A stretch of DNA of 47,540 nucleotides, from positions 1-47,540 of the forward strand of contig JAFUPV010000032.1 of assembly GCA_017472605.1 (NCBI GenBank), written 5' to 3'. The notes under the pieces are model-generated. The model searched no databases, was not told the origin of the DNA, and worked only from the letters and a program-made list of their open reading frames with translations. Position numbers and translations under genes: made by a program. Numbering within the stretch: position 1 is the stretch's first letter; the number at the start of each line of letters is the position of its first letter. Origin of the DNA: Lachnospiraceae bacterium. Lineage in GTDB: Bacteria; Bacillota; Clostridia; Lachnospirales; Lachnospiraceae. Positions 8,258-16,617 of this stretch are shown in pieces.

Positions 8258-9925
8258 TTATTTATTATTACCAAAAACAGCCGGAAAATGCAGACGGCAT
8301 GTGGTACCTCTGCCCGGTTCGCTGAAGATTTCCATTGCATACTGCGCGCCATAGTAAAGACGGATCCGCTCATTGACATTGCGCACGCCATAGCCCTTTG
8401 ACTCCCGTCCCAGGATCTCCATTGCATGGCTGTTGTCCATGCCGATTCCGTTATCCTCCACTTCCAGAACCACACAGCCATCCTCCAGTCTTCCCCGGAT
8501 CCAGATGGTTCCCCTGCGGTCTGTCAGCTGATCAATTCCATGTTCAATGGCATTTTCCACCAGCGGCTGCAGGATCAGGTTCAGCGATTCATATTCCAGC
8601 AGCTGGCCGTCAATCTCATATACCACATCAAAGGAATGGTCATGCATCATCAGCTGAATCTCCAGATAAGACCGGATGTTGTTGATTTCCTCCTTCAGCT
8701 TCAGGACGTTCTTTCCTTTATTTAAGGAAGTCCGGTAGAACGTGGACAGCGCAAGTGTCACACGGCTGATGTCCTGTTCTCCTGCTTCCAGCGCCTTCCA
8801 GTTGATCATGGAAAGCGTGTTGTAGAGGAAATGAGGATTGATCTGATTCTGCAGGGCCTTCATTTCGTATTCCTTCTGTGCCAGTTTGCTTCCGTAGACT
8901 TCCCGAATCAGCACACGGATCCGCTCCAGCATCTCACCAAATCCTTTGGTCAGCATTCCGATCTCGTCGCTGCAGGGATCATCCGGCACCTCAATCTCCA
9001 GGTCTCCGCTCTCCACCGCCTGCATCCGCTTCGTCAGCAGATGGATCCGTCTTGTCACAAACAGACTTACGAAGACAAAAATCAGCCCTGCTCCTGCCGT
9101 ACAGAGAACACTGGTCATCATCGCCAGGTAGCGCAGCGGACGCAGAGATCCTTCAAATTCTTTTTTGGACTGGATGAAACGGATCTTCCAGCCAGGCCCC
9201 AGCGGTTCTTCAAAAACAAGGACACTGCCCTGGGAATCTTCTCTTTTGCCGGCGGAATAAAGAATGGTTCCGTCGCTTTCGGTGATCAGCAGCTCATAGT
9301 CACTCCTGGGGATTTCTTCGAAACCGTCAAACAGACTGTCATAGTCAATCGAAATGTAGAGCAGTCCTGTTGTGCCAAGCTTCTCAAGAAGAGGCATCCG
9401 CCGGACGGAAACTGCCGTTTTTTCCTTCGCATCCACATACCAGCAGCCGGATGAGGAGTTCATCGCCAGCTCAAACCATGGCTCATCCTCCACCTTTTCC
9501 AGCGCAGCCAGCGATACATCATGATCCACCTGACAGTTTTCGCTGTAAATGGTTACGCGAAGAACCTCTTCATGGAAATACTGCAGGGACTGGAGCATGG
9601 GATCCAGCTGCGAATCAATCTGTTCGTACATGTCATAAATGCTGTCATAGTTGTGACCGACTACCTGAGCCAGACTCTGGCTGAAGGCGATGTAGTCGGA
9701 CAGATTGTCATAAACCGCCAGCTTTCCCTCCAGCGAACGGGCAGACTGCGTCATGTAACCGCGTATGCTTGTTTCCTCCTCCCGGTACAGCACATTTCTC
9801 ATCTGGCTGTAGCAGAGCATAAAAACAATCAGAACCGGGATAAATCCGGCGGCAACATAGATGATCATCAGCTTATTCCGGATTTTCAGATCCATGAACC
9901 GCGCTTTCAGCCTTCTCATGATCAT
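8258..9925 (-). CDS. Sensor histidine kinase, YesM family
   Basis: A 555-residue membrane kinase. It has one span at about residues 20-40 and an extracellular sensing region to about residue 270. A second span is followed by a HAMP-type segment. The His_kinase domain contains NQINPHFLYNTLSMINWKAL with the phosphorylated His, and the ATPase domain carries LVENAIEHGI, DNGIGM and GYGVRNVNERI. This is the YesM/LytS-like class that senses extracellular sugars and phosphorylates a YesN-type AraC regulator. Its ATG overlaps the stop of the regulator gene by 4 bp (ATGA), so both are one unit. Position next to the maltodextrin transport genes suggests that alpha-glucan signals are sensed. Confidence 0.92.
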   Translation of the reverse strand: MIMRRLKARFMDLKIRNKLMIIYVAAGFIPVLIVFMLCYSQMRNVLYREEETSIRGYMTQSARSLEGKLAVYDNLSDYIAFSQSLAQVVGHNYDSIYDMYEQIDSQLDPMLQSLQYFHEEVLRVTIYSENCQVDHDVSLAALEKVEDEPWFELAMNSSSGCWYVDAKEKTAVSVRRMPLLEKLGTTGLLYISIDYDSLFDGFEEIPRSDYELLITESDGTILYSAGKREDSQGSVLVFEEPLGPGWKIRFIQSKKEFEGSLRPLRYLAMMTSVLCTAGAGLIFVFVSLFVTRRIHLLTKRMQAVESGDLEIEVPDDPCSDEIGMLTKGFGEMLERIRVLIREVYGSKLAQKEYEMKALQNQINPHFLYNTLSMINWKALEAGEQDISRVTLALSTFYRTSLNKGKNVLKLKEEINNIRSYLEIQLMMHDHSFDVVYEIDGQLLEYESLNLILQPLVENAIEHGIDQLTDRRGTIWIRGRLEDGCVVLEVEDNGIGMDNSHAMEILGRESKGYGVRNVNERIRLYYGAQYAMEIFSEPGRGTTCRLHFPAVFGNNK

Positions 9926-10653
9926 TCTTCTCCTTTGCTGCGGAATTTCTGCGGGCTGACGCCAAAATACTCCCGGAAGCTCTGGCAGAAATAAGACACA
10001 TTGGGATAGCCTACCGCATTGCTGATGTCAACAATCTTGCGGTGCGAGCCTTCCAGAAGCTCCTTCGCCTTCTTCATGCGCACCTCTTTGATAAATTTGC
10101 TCAGATTCTGGCCGGTTTCCTTTTTAAACAGCGTACTCAGATAGGCCGGCGCCATGTACACCAGCTGCGCCAGCTTCTCTATGCTTAAGTCTTTCTCATA
10201 GTTCTGACAGATATACTGCTTTACGGTGTCAATCTCCGAATGACCCGGAACCGGTTCCCCTTTTGCCGGTTCCTGTTTCCGCTGGTCCAGTTCGTTTAGC
10301 ACATTACGCATGGTCTGTTCAAATTCCTGGGGATCCACCGGCTTTAAAATGTAGCTTTCCACATGATATTTCATGGCAGTCCGCGCATATTCAAACTCCC
10401 CATAGCCGCTGAAGATCACAATCTTCATTTCCGGATCCTTTCCATGGGCAAGGCGGATCAGCTCCATCCCATCCATGAAAGGCATCTTCACATCCGTCAG
10501 CAGAATGTCCGCTTTCTGCGTCGAAAGCCAGTCCCATGCCGCCTTTCCATTTGGAAACTCTTCTATTTCAAAAGCTGTCCCGAGCTGCTTCAGCAAAAAA
10601 CGAATCCCGCTTCTCTCCACTTTCTCATCATCCACAATGAGTACCCGATACAT
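9922..10653 (-). CDS. Response regulator with AraC-type DNA-binding domain, YesN family
   Basis: A 243-residue two-domain regulator. The receiver (1-120) shows the acidic pair DD at 8-9 and phospho-acceptor Asp54 in LLTDVKMPFMDGM. The C-terminal ~100 residues form an AraC/XylS double helix-turn-helix (SIEKLAQLVYMAPAYLSTLF, then ISNAVGYPNVSYFCQSF). It is cotranscribed with the YesM-like kinase and probably activates the malE-like promoter downstream. GGGAG lies 7 nt before the ATG. A terminator ends the preceding phosphorylase gene only ~60 bp upstream; I see no clear promoter in that short gap. Confidence 0.93.
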   Translation of the reverse strand: MYRVLIVDDEKVERSGIRFLLKQLGTAFEIEEFPNGKAAWDWLSTQKADILLTDVKMPFMDGMELIRLAHGKDPEMKIVIFSGYGEFEYARTAMKYHVESYILKPVDPQEFEQTMRNVLNELDQRKQEPAKGEPVPGHSEIDTVKQYICQNYEKDLSIEKLAQLVYMAPAYLSTLFKKETGQNLSKFIKEVRMKKAKELLEGSHRKIVDISNAVGYPNVSYFCQSFREYFGVSPQKFRSKGEE

Positions 10654-10710
10654 GTATGCTCTCCCTTCTCATTCGGTTCCTTCCTGTCTCATTCAGAAAC
10701 ACGTGGTCAG

Positions 10711-10766
10711 AAAAAAAGCCGGAAAACCCGCCAGCGCAGATTGCTGCGCTGATGCAGATTTCCCGG
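10711..10766 (-). terminator. Strong Rho-independent terminator after glycogen phosphorylase
   Basis: A two-part stem (GCCGG at 10718-10722 with 10762-10766, and CAGCGCA 10732-10738 with TGCGCTG 10745-10751) is followed by seven Ts on the minus strand. Confidence 0.88.
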
Positions 10767-10820
10767 CAATCCCAATCACTGTCCACCTTTAGGGTAACAT
10801 ATTTGAGAGCCAATTACAAG

Positions 10821-13070
10821 TTAGAGTTTCCAAATTTCCTTATTATATTCGCTGATGGTCCGGTCGGATGAGAAGTAACCGGCTTTGCTGATGTTGATCA
10901 GCGTCTTCTTTGCCCACTCCATCCGTTCTTCATAATCATCATACATCCGTTCTCTTGTCTTCACATAGGAATCAAAATCCGGGAAGGTCATGAACCAGTC
11001 TTTGTTCAGCAGCTCCTTCTGCAGCCGCTCCAGATTTTCTCTGCAGCCGACAGCAAGAACTTCCTCACTTGTGATGAAATCAACGGCAGCCCGGATCCGT
11101 TGATCCGCTTCGTAATATTCGCGGGAGCGGTATGACCAGTCCTGATACCGTTTGATCACCGTATCGCTGTCATCCCCGAAGATGTAGATGTTCTCATCGC
11201 CAACCAGCTGATGGATTTCCACATTGGCACCATCCTCCGTTCCCAGTGTCAGGGCGCCATTGAGCATCAGCTTCATGTTTCCGGTACCTGACGCTTCCTT
11301 GGAAGCCAGGGAGATCTGTTCGGAAATATCAGCTGCAGGAATCAGTTTCTCAGCCGCCGTTACATTGTAGTTTTCAACCATGATAACGCGAAGCCACTTC
11401 GATACCAGCGGATCCTTCTGCGTCAGCTCCTGGAGACAGAGGATCAGGTGGATGATGTCCTTTGCAATGGTATAGGCAGGCGCCGCTTTTGCACCGAAAA
11501 TGGCTGTGATCGGGCGTTTCGGCAGGTTTCCTTTTTTAATCTCCAGATATTTGTGAATCAGATAAAGTACGTTCATCTGCTGACGTTTATACTCGTGGAG
11601 ACGCTTGATCTGGATGTCATAGATGGAATCCGTTGGAATCTGAACTCCCTTTTCTTCCTTCAGCCATGCGGCAAGACGCTTTTTGTTTGCATCCTTGATG
11701 TCAAGCAGCGCCTTCAGAATGACCGGGTTGTTTTCATAGACAGCAAGCTTCTCCAGTTCCATGGCGTCTTTCTTGAAGTCATCTCCGATCAGCTTTTCCA
11801 GCAGCGCGGTCAGCTCCGGATTGGCACTGTAAAGCCAGCGGCGGAAGGTGATTCCGTTGGTCTTGTTGTTGAACCGTTCCGGATAGATCTCATAGAACGC
11901 TTTCAGCTCGCTGTTTTTCAGAATCTCCGTGTGGAGATAGGCTACACCGTTGGTGGAATGACTGAAATGGATGTCAATATGGGCCATGTGGATCCGGTCA
12001 CTGTCATCCAGAATCTGTACCTGCGGATCTTTGAACTGGCGGCGCACACGAACTGCCAGACGGTCGATGATCGGCATCAGCTGGGGAACGACCTTTTCCA
12101 GCGACTCATAGGGCCATGTTTCCAGGGCCTCTGCCAGAATGGTGTGGTTGGTATATGCACATGTTTTTGTTACGATTTCGACTGCCTCATCCCAGCCGAT
12201 TCCTTCCTCCATCAGCAGGCGGATCAGCTCCGGAATGATCATGGTCGGATGGGTATCGTTGATCTGCACTGCAGCGTAGTCATAGAGATCATGAAGATTG
12301 GAACCGCGCTCCACACTTTCCTTCAGGATCAGGCGCGCACCGTTTGCGACCATGAAGTATTCCTGGTAGATCCGCAGCAGACGTCCCTGCTCTTCGCTGT
12401 CATCCGGATACAGGAACAGAGTCAGACTGCGAAGCTTGTCGCTCTTGTCAAATGCAATGGTATCAGAGACCATGGTCTCATCCACGCTCTTTGCATCAAA
12501 CAGGTGGAGCGGAATGGTCCTTCCGTCATACCCGGTCACATCAATGTCATACATCTGGGACCAGATGGTGCAGTCGCCAAACGAAATCGGATAGCTGATC
12601 TCTGTTTTCTTCAGCCAGCTCTTCTCACCGATCCAGAAATCCGGTGTCTCTTTCTGCTTATTGTTTTCAAATACCTGATGGAACAGACCGCAGTGGTAGT
12701 TCAGTCCGATTCCCGCGCCGTTCAGTCCAAGGGATGCCAGGGAATCCAGGAAACAGGCTGCCAGTCTGCCAAGACCGCCGTTCCCTAAAGAGGGCTCCGG
12801 CTCCAGCTCTTCCAGAGCGCCAAGGCTCTTTCCTGCTGCTTCCAGTGCAGACGCAACTTCTTCATAAATACCCAGATTAAGAAGATTATTGGTCAGCAGA
12901 CGTCCAATCAGAAATTCTGCGGATACATAGTAGATACGTTTCTTTCCTTCACCGGAAACCTGCTTTGCAGCAGCTTCCTGTGTGAACGCCAGCAGGCTGT
13001 TATACGCTTCTGTGTCCGTACATGATGTTAAATCCACGTTTTTTTCCTCTAACCATTTGGTAAAATTCAT
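10821..13070 (-). CDS. glgP: Glycogen/maltodextrin phosphorylase (GT35)
   Basis: A 749-residue cytoplasmic enzyme that releases glucose-1-phosphate from alpha-1,4-glucans using pyridoxal phosphate. The GT35 family is clear from [24 protein letters not shown] near residue 90, NDTHP and NHTI in the middle, and the cofactor motif EASGTGNMK with the pyridoxal lysine at residue 600, followed by [10 protein letters not shown]. At ~750 residues it is of the short bacterial form. The ATG at 13070 has GGAGGAAC directly upstream and gives the family's usual N-terminus, although the frame stays open 54 nt further. It lies upstream of the two-component and maltodextrin transport genes and completes an uptake and phosphorolysis route. 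Confidence 0.95.
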   Translation of the reverse strand: MNFTKWLEEKNVDLTSCTDTEAYNSLLAFTQEAAAKQVSGEGKKRIYYVSAEFLIGRLLTNNLLNLGIYEEVASALEAAGKSLGALEELEPEPSLGNGGLGRLAACFLDSLASLGLNGAGIGLNYHCGLFHQVFENNKQKETPDFWIGEKSWLKKTEISYPISFGDCTIWSQMYDIDVTGYDGRTIPLHLFDAKSVDETMVSDTIAFDKSDKLRSLTLFLYPDDSEEQGRLLRIYQEYFMVANGARLILKESVERGSNLHDLYDYAAVQINDTHPTMIIPELIRLLMEEGIGWDEAVEIVTKTCAYTNHTILAEALETWPYESLEKVVPQLMPIIDRLAVRVRRQFKDPQVQILDDSDRIHMAHIDIHFSHSTNGVAYLHTEILKNSELKAFYEIYPERFNNKTNGITFRRWLYSANPELTALLEKLIGDDFKKDAMELEKLAVYENNPVILKALLDIKDANKKRLAAWLKEEKGVQIPTDSIYDIQIKRLHEYKRQQMNVLYLIHKYLEIKKGNLPKRPITAIFGAKAAPAYTIAKDIIHLILCLQELTQKDPLVSKWLRVIMVENYNVTAAEKLIPAADISEQISLASKEASGTGNMKLMLNGALTLGTEDGANVEIHQLVGDENIYIFGDDSDTVIKRYQDWSYRSREYYEADQRIRAAVDFITSEEVLAVGCRENLERLQKELLNKDWFMTFPDFDSYVKTRERMYDDYEERMEWAKKTLINISKAGYFSSDRTISEYNKEIWKL

Positions 13071-13292
13071 TGTTCCTCCATTCCGACCGGCATCCGCTGC
13101 AGCAGCCTGACCAGCCATCGCCAAAGCGCAGGCCGCATGTCAGACTGCCGGTCACAGACTGTCCGTCTTTTGACTAGTATTCGCCGGATTTCTTCTTTCC
13201 ATCCAACGAAAAGAAGTACACTGCCCGTGTCATAACAAGTGATCGATCCGTATGCGAACAACATAATCATAGTATCAATCCGCAAAAAAGTC

Positions 13293-13322
13293 TTGCAATA
13301 TAGAGTGCATTTATAGTACAAT
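13293..13322 (+). promoter_or_regulatory. Promoter of the AraC-type regulator in a divergent intergenic region
   Basis: TTGCAA (13293-13298), 18 bp, TACAAT (13317-13322) points right toward the AraC-type gene and leaves a ~95-nt leader. The divergent region 13071-13422 separates it from glgP. I could not find a convincing glgP promoter there; the minus-strand TTGATA-like boxes have poor partners. Confidence 0.6.
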
Positions 13323-13422
13323 ACTATCAGATAACTGTCTTTTCCGTCTTTCTTCCGGCTGTGTGTTTCAAAAAACCAGTCTTCCGGAGGAACGGCACCA
13401 TTTTTACGAAAGAGGTCCGCAC

Positions 13423-14298
13423 ATGAACATTACCGGATATGAACATTACCACGAAAAGAAAGTCCACGGCACTACGGATTTCCCCTACATCACCTACATC
13501 TGTACCATACCGCTGGATTTTTCTTTTGTTCCGCTCCACTGGCATGAGGAATTTGAGATTATTTACATTAAAAAAGGCCGCGGCACAATCAGTGTCGATC
13601 TGGAGCGCTATCCGGTCACTGCAGGCAACATTGTCCTGATCCTTCCCGGCCAGCTCCATTCCATCGAAGGCGTCCGCGGTGAAACCATGGAATACGAAAA
13701 CATCATCTTCCATCTGAACATGCTGATGGGAAAGGGAGCCGACACCTGCACCAGAGACTATTTCAAGCCTCTGTCCCAGGGCATCGCCAATTTTCCCCCT
13801 GTAATTACTTCGGCTTTCGCCTGGTATCCGGCGTTTGCCGCCTGCATTGACGAAGCCGACGAGATCTGTAAATACTATCCGGTTGCCTATCCTCTGGCAA
13901 TCAAGAGCAAGCTGTTTCAGATGTTCTACATCCTGTTTTACAATGAGAGCAAACCGCTTCCGCGGACAAGACCTCAGAAATCCATTGCAAAGGCCAAATA
14001 CATCCTCCAGTACATTTCCGAGCACTATGAGGAGCATCTGTCCATCGAGTCCATGTCCGAGGTCTGCCATCTCAGTGAATCGCATTTTATGAAGTTCTTT
14101 AAATCGGCTACGGGCATGACCTTTACAGAGTACTTAAATGACTATCGCCTGACTGTCGCTGCACGCCTGCTCCAGTCCGGAAACCAGACAATTCTTGAAA
14201 TCGCTTCCGTCTGCGGCTTTGAAAATGTCTCCTACTTCAACCGTCTATTCAAACGGAAGTATCAGACAACACCGTCCAGGTATCGAAAAGGCAGATAA
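13423..14298 (+). CDS. AraC family transcriptional regulator with cupin sensor domain
   Basis: A 291-residue regulator. The N-terminal cupin/arabinose-binding-like domain is recognisable from PLHWHEEFEIIYIKKGRG followed by VTAGNIVLILPGQLHSI. The C-terminal AraC double helix-turn-helix covers about residues 190-290 (SIESMSEVCHLSESHFMKFF, then ILEIASVCGFENVSYFNRLF). It probably binds a sugar or derivative directly and controls nearby carbohydrate genes; it is divergent from glgP, a natural target. The ATG at 13423 has AAGAGG 8 nt upstream and is preferred to an upstream in-frame GTG at 13363. Confidence 0.92.
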   Translation: MNITGYEHYHEKKVHGTTDFPYITYICTIPLDFSFVPLHWHEEFEIIYIKKGRGTISVDLERYPVTAGNIVLILPGQLHSIEGVRGETMEYENIIFHLNMLMGKGADTCTRDYFKPLSQGIANFPPVITSAFAWYPAFAACIDEADEICKYYPVAYPLAIKSKLFQMFYILFYNESKPLPRTRPQKSIAKAKYILQYISEHYEEHLSIESMSEVCHLSESHFMKFFKSATGMTFTEYLNDYRLTVAARLLQSGNQTILEIASVCGFENVSYFNRLFKRKYQTTPSRYRKGR

Positions 14299-14300
14299 AA

Positions 14301-14342
14301 AAACAGAACGCACGCGGCATTCAATTCGCGTGCGTTCTGTTT
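14301..14342. terminator. Bidirectional terminator between AraC and XRE regulator genes
   Basis: A perfect 14-bp stem (14303-14316 with 14327-14340) with a 10-nt loop is flanked by A-rich sequence on the left and TTTATG on the right. It can terminate both the plus-strand AraC gene and the converging minus-strand XRE gene (TTTTTTATC on that strand). Confidence 0.88.
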
Positions 14343-14369
14343 ATGTATGGGCAGGCTGCCTGCGCTCCG

Positions 14370-14693
14370 TCAGCGGGCGGAGTAGCGAAGACCTTCCAGA
14401 TATGCCTCCAGGCGGCATTTGCGTTCCTCATCCAGACAGTTAAAACTCTCCAGAAGAATCCGCTGGCGCTCCGTCAGATCCGGATATTCATCTTCCGTAA
14501 AGAACTGCGCCATTGTCATTCCAAATCCCTGTACGATCTTTAACAGCGTCGCAATCCCCGGAACGGTTTCCCGTTCAAACATGTTGTACAGAGTGGTGGT
14601 CGGTAAACCGCACTTCTGGCTCAATTTGTATACCGACCATCCGTTTTTTTCCAGCAGCTCCTTAATTCGCTCAACTACATAAGTCTCTTCCAT
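14370..14693 (-). CDS. Small XRE-family helix-turn-helix regulator
   Basis: A 107-residue DNA-binding protein. The Cro/C1-type helix-turn-helix spans about residues 7-60 (IKELLEKNGWSVYKLSQKCG, then TTTLYNMFERETVPGIATLL). The C-terminal half, with LTERQRILLESFNCLDEERK, is a short helical region typical of clostridial XRE regulators. The ATG at 14693 is preferred because GGAGAG lies 4 nt upstream; another in-frame ATG at 14705 lacks a binding site. It sits between carbohydrate and sporulation genes, with nearby palindromes that may be its operator. Target unknown. Confidence 0.85.
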   Translation of the reverse strand: MEETYVVERIKELLEKNGWSVYKLSQKCGLPTTTLYNMFERETVPGIATLLKIVQGFGMTMAQFFTEDEYPDLTERQRILLESFNCLDEERKCRLEAYLEGLRYSAR

Positions 14694-14747
14694 AGTTCTC
14701 TCCATTCTTGGGAATATTTTATATCTGTATTGTATCCCGTTCCTGGC

Positions 14748-14762
14748 TTTCGCGAAATTCGC
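14748..14762. promoter_or_regulatory. Overlapping palindromes, possible operator of the XRE regulator
   Basis: TTTCGCGAAA (14748-14757) is a perfect palindrome and overlaps GCGAAATTCGC (14752-14762), symmetric around one base. They lie 55-70 bp upstream of the XRE start, between it and the spoVAC stop, where an autoregulatory operator would be expected. No -35/-10 pair is clear. Confidence 0.35.
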
Positions 14763-14834
14763 AGTTTGTATATCTCTTTACCACTCTGTGGAGTATTACT
14801 CATTCATGGAATGTGCCTGCACCCGTTCAAACGC

Positions 14835-15290
14835 TCAGGCCATTACAAGCTTCCAGATCCAGTAAATCAGTCCCAGTCCCCAGCTGCTGAGAACACCGTA
14901 CAGAATCACCGGACCGGCAATGGAAAAGATCTGAACACCTTTTCCGTAAACCTCCCCTTCCGGCGCAAATTCGGCAGCCGGAGCCGCCACAGAGTTGGCA
15001 AACCCGGTAATCGGGACCAGAACACCGGCTCCTGCATATTTCGTGATTGTTCCAAACTGATGAAACATGGTCAGAACAACGGACAACGCGATCAGACCAA
15101 TCAGCATCCACGCGCCGGCTGCCTCCTTTTCCATCCCTGCCTGCTGGAACCGGTTCAGCAGAAACTGACCGATGATGCAGACAGTGCCGCCCGTCCAGTA
15201 GGCACGAAACAGATTCAGCCAGATGTTGTGTGTCGGTGTTACCTGTTTGACATAGTCGTTATATTTTTTATCCTGTTCCTGTTTTGTCAT
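14835..15290 (-). CDS. spoVAC: Stage V sporulation protein AC (SpoVAC)
   Basis: A 151-residue membrane protein of the SpoVA channel that moves dipicolinic acid into the forespore and out at germination. The SpoVAC signature is clear: NLFRAYWTGGTVCIIGQ near the N-terminus, then FGTITKYAGAGVLVPITGFA and NSVAAPAAEFAPEGEVYGKG, with four spans. The ATG at 15290 has AGGA 6 nt upstream and is preferred to an ATG 6 bases earlier that abuts the binding site. It is the last gene of the spoVAA-AB-AC set. No terminator with a U-tract follows; only a small CATTC/GAATG hairpin is seen. Confidence 0.92.
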   Translation of the reverse strand: MTKQEQDKKYNDYVKQVTPTHNIWLNLFRAYWTGGTVCIIGQFLLNRFQQAGMEKEAAGAWMLIGLIALSVVLTMFHQFGTITKYAGAGVLVPITGFANSVAAPAAEFAPEGEVYGKGVQIFSIAGPVILYGVLSSWGLGLIYWIWKLVMA

Positions 15291-15319
15291 TTTCATTCCT
15301 TTCGTTTTGCAGCGTCTTC

Positions 15320-15835
15320 CTATCCCTGATTCCAGAAATACCACAAAGCACCGACGCTTTTTCCGGCAGCCAGTGCAATGGCAAGATACATGATTCCCAC
15401 CCTCAGGCGGACACGGCGGATCAGAATCGGGAATACCTGCAGAATTTCTGCCAGCGCCATGGCAAGACATCCGACAAACGCTCCGATTGCCAATCCAATC
15501 AGCACTTCCAGCAGAACCGGAAGATTCCAGAGACCGCCTGCTGCCGCTATCTTCTCTGCTATGATCTTCTCTGCTATCATCGGCCCGGCTGTACTCCTAC
15601 CTGCCGCCCGCTGCCACCAGTCTGTCAAATCTTTCCCAAACAGGTTCCAGACATTTCCTGCTGTTCCGCCCAGGATTACCGCCCATTCATAGGCATGGAT
15701 CCGGCTTCCTGTATGGGTGTGCCCGGCCATGCGCGGAATGATCCCAATCACGGAAATCAGCGCAAACACACCTGCTGCCGTTGCTGCGCCGCAGCTGATT
15801 CCAAGAAACATCTCAGCCCAATCCGTTGCTCCCAT
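15320..15835 (-). CDS. spoVAB: Stage V sporulation protein AB (SpoVAB)
   Basis: A 171-residue membrane protein placed and shaped like SpoVAB: GISCGAATAAGVFALISVIG and IIPRMAGHT at the N-terminus, then YEWAVILGGTAGN, and a C-terminal pair of spans containing GAFVGCLAMALAEILQVFPI. It is longer than the ~140 residues usual for the family. The extra sequence is a soluble insertion around residues 65-95 with a duplicated IAEK element (IAEKIIAEKIAA). Start at 15835 chosen from AGGA 7 nt upstream. It acts with SpoVAA and SpoVAC in the spore inner membrane. Confidence 0.87.
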   Translation of the reverse strand: MGATDWAEMFLGISCGAATAAGVFALISVIGIIPRMAGHTHTGSRIHAYEWAVILGGTAGNVWNLFGKDLTDWWQRAAGRSTAGPMIAEKIIAEKIAAAGGLWNLPVLLEVLIGLAIGAFVGCLAMALAEILQVFPILIRRVRLRVGIMYLAIALAAGKSVGALWYFWNQG

Positions 15836-15881
15836 TGCATGTTCCTTTCTTTTCCGTTCTGCCTTTTTGCCGGCTGACGCA

Positions 15882-16511
15882 TTATTTTGCGTTCCCGCGT
15901 TTCTGTGACTGCCGCTTCTGCCGCGCCGCATTATCAATCATCGTCGTATACAGTTCTTTTTCATAGGTTCTCATCTCCACATCCAGCGGTGTCGGATCCG
16001 CGCTTTCCTTTCTCTTGGACAGATGGTCATAGAAGATCATGATGCCGGTACTCAGGCCAATGGCATAGCCTGTTTCAAGCCAGGTGATCCCGGTCCGTTT
16101 CAGACCGGTCAGATCCTCATGAAGACCTTCAAACACCTTCATCACACTGACATCCTCATTGAACGTGGCAATCGCGAAGCCGGAGCCGAAAAACAGAACC
16201 AGCCATACCAACAGGAATTTTCCCCACTCCCAGAACGCTTTCCTTTGCTTCTGGGGCTTGTACTCAATGACGAAGTCCGCTTCACCGATGCTTTCTACCG
16301 TCACACCGCTGATCTGCTCTTCGATGATTCGAATTACGTCAACAACGGATGCGACACAGCGTTCTCCATCCATGCGCAGAAAACGCAGTGCCATGCACCG
16401 GGAGAGCAGCGCGGAATTGCTGCACCACATTTCCCCCAGATCCTGCATCCGGACATCTGCTGTCTGAACAGAGATATTTTTTTCTGCCTTCAAATAGAGC
16501 GTGTCATTCAT
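15882..16511 (-). CDS. spoVAA: Stage V sporulation protein AA (SpoVAA)
   Basis: A 209-residue protein matching SpoVAA in length and layout: a soluble N-terminal domain (YLKAEKNISVQTADVRMQDL, then V-T-V-E-S-I-G-E-A-D-F-V-I-E-Y) and two membrane spans in the C-terminal half (GKFLLVWLVLFFGSGFAIAT and TGYAIGLSTGIMIFYDHL). It is the first gene of the spoVA set, just downstream of sigF. A sigma-G-type promoter lies 44-72 bp upstream, so it is expressed in the forespore. GAGGTGA lies 7 nt before the ATG. Confidence 0.92.
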   Translation of the reverse strand: MNDTLYLKAEKNISVQTADVRMQDLGEMWCSNSALLSRCMALRFLRMDGERCVASVVDVIRIIEEQISGVTVESIGEADFVIEYKPQKQRKAFWEWGKFLLVWLVLFFGSGFAIATFNEDVSVMKVFEGLHEDLTGLKRTGITWLETGYAIGLSTGIMIFYDHLSKRKESADPTPLDVEMRTYEKELYTTMIDNAARQKRQSQKRGNAK

Positions 16512-16554
16512 TTGCCGCTCACCTCTTCTTTCTGATTCTCACTCGGTACACACT

Positions 16555-16583
16555 TAGTATGTCTTCTTTCCGGCAGTCCATAC
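16555..16583 (-). promoter_or_regulatory. Sigma-G-type promoter for spoVAA-AB-AC
   Basis: On the minus strand GTATG (16579-16583), 17 bp, CATACTA (16555-16561) fits the forespore sigma-G consensus (gHATR, 17-18 bp, CATnHTA). It leaves a leader of about 37 nt with the spoVAA binding site. In Bacillus subtilis spoVA is a sigma-G operon, so position and sequence agree. A hairpin at 16597-16619 between sigF and this promoter has no U-tract on the minus strand. Confidence 0.75.
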
Positions 16584-16617
16584 CTGAATTTTTTTAACGG
16601 ATCCATGAGGAATCCGT

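Noticed and set aside
11448-12788. A 446-codon plus-strand open frame
   Set aside because: Antisense shadow of glycogen phosphorylase, whose catalytic motifs are all intact on the minus strand.
13071-13290. Promoter for glycogen phosphorylase on the minus strand
   Set aside because: Several TTGATA- and TATGAT-like boxes are present, but none has a partner at 16-18 bp.
13067-13321. An 84-codon minus-strand frame upstream of glycogen phosphorylase
   Set aside because: No binding site and no recognisable sequence. It covers the regulatory region between divergent genes.
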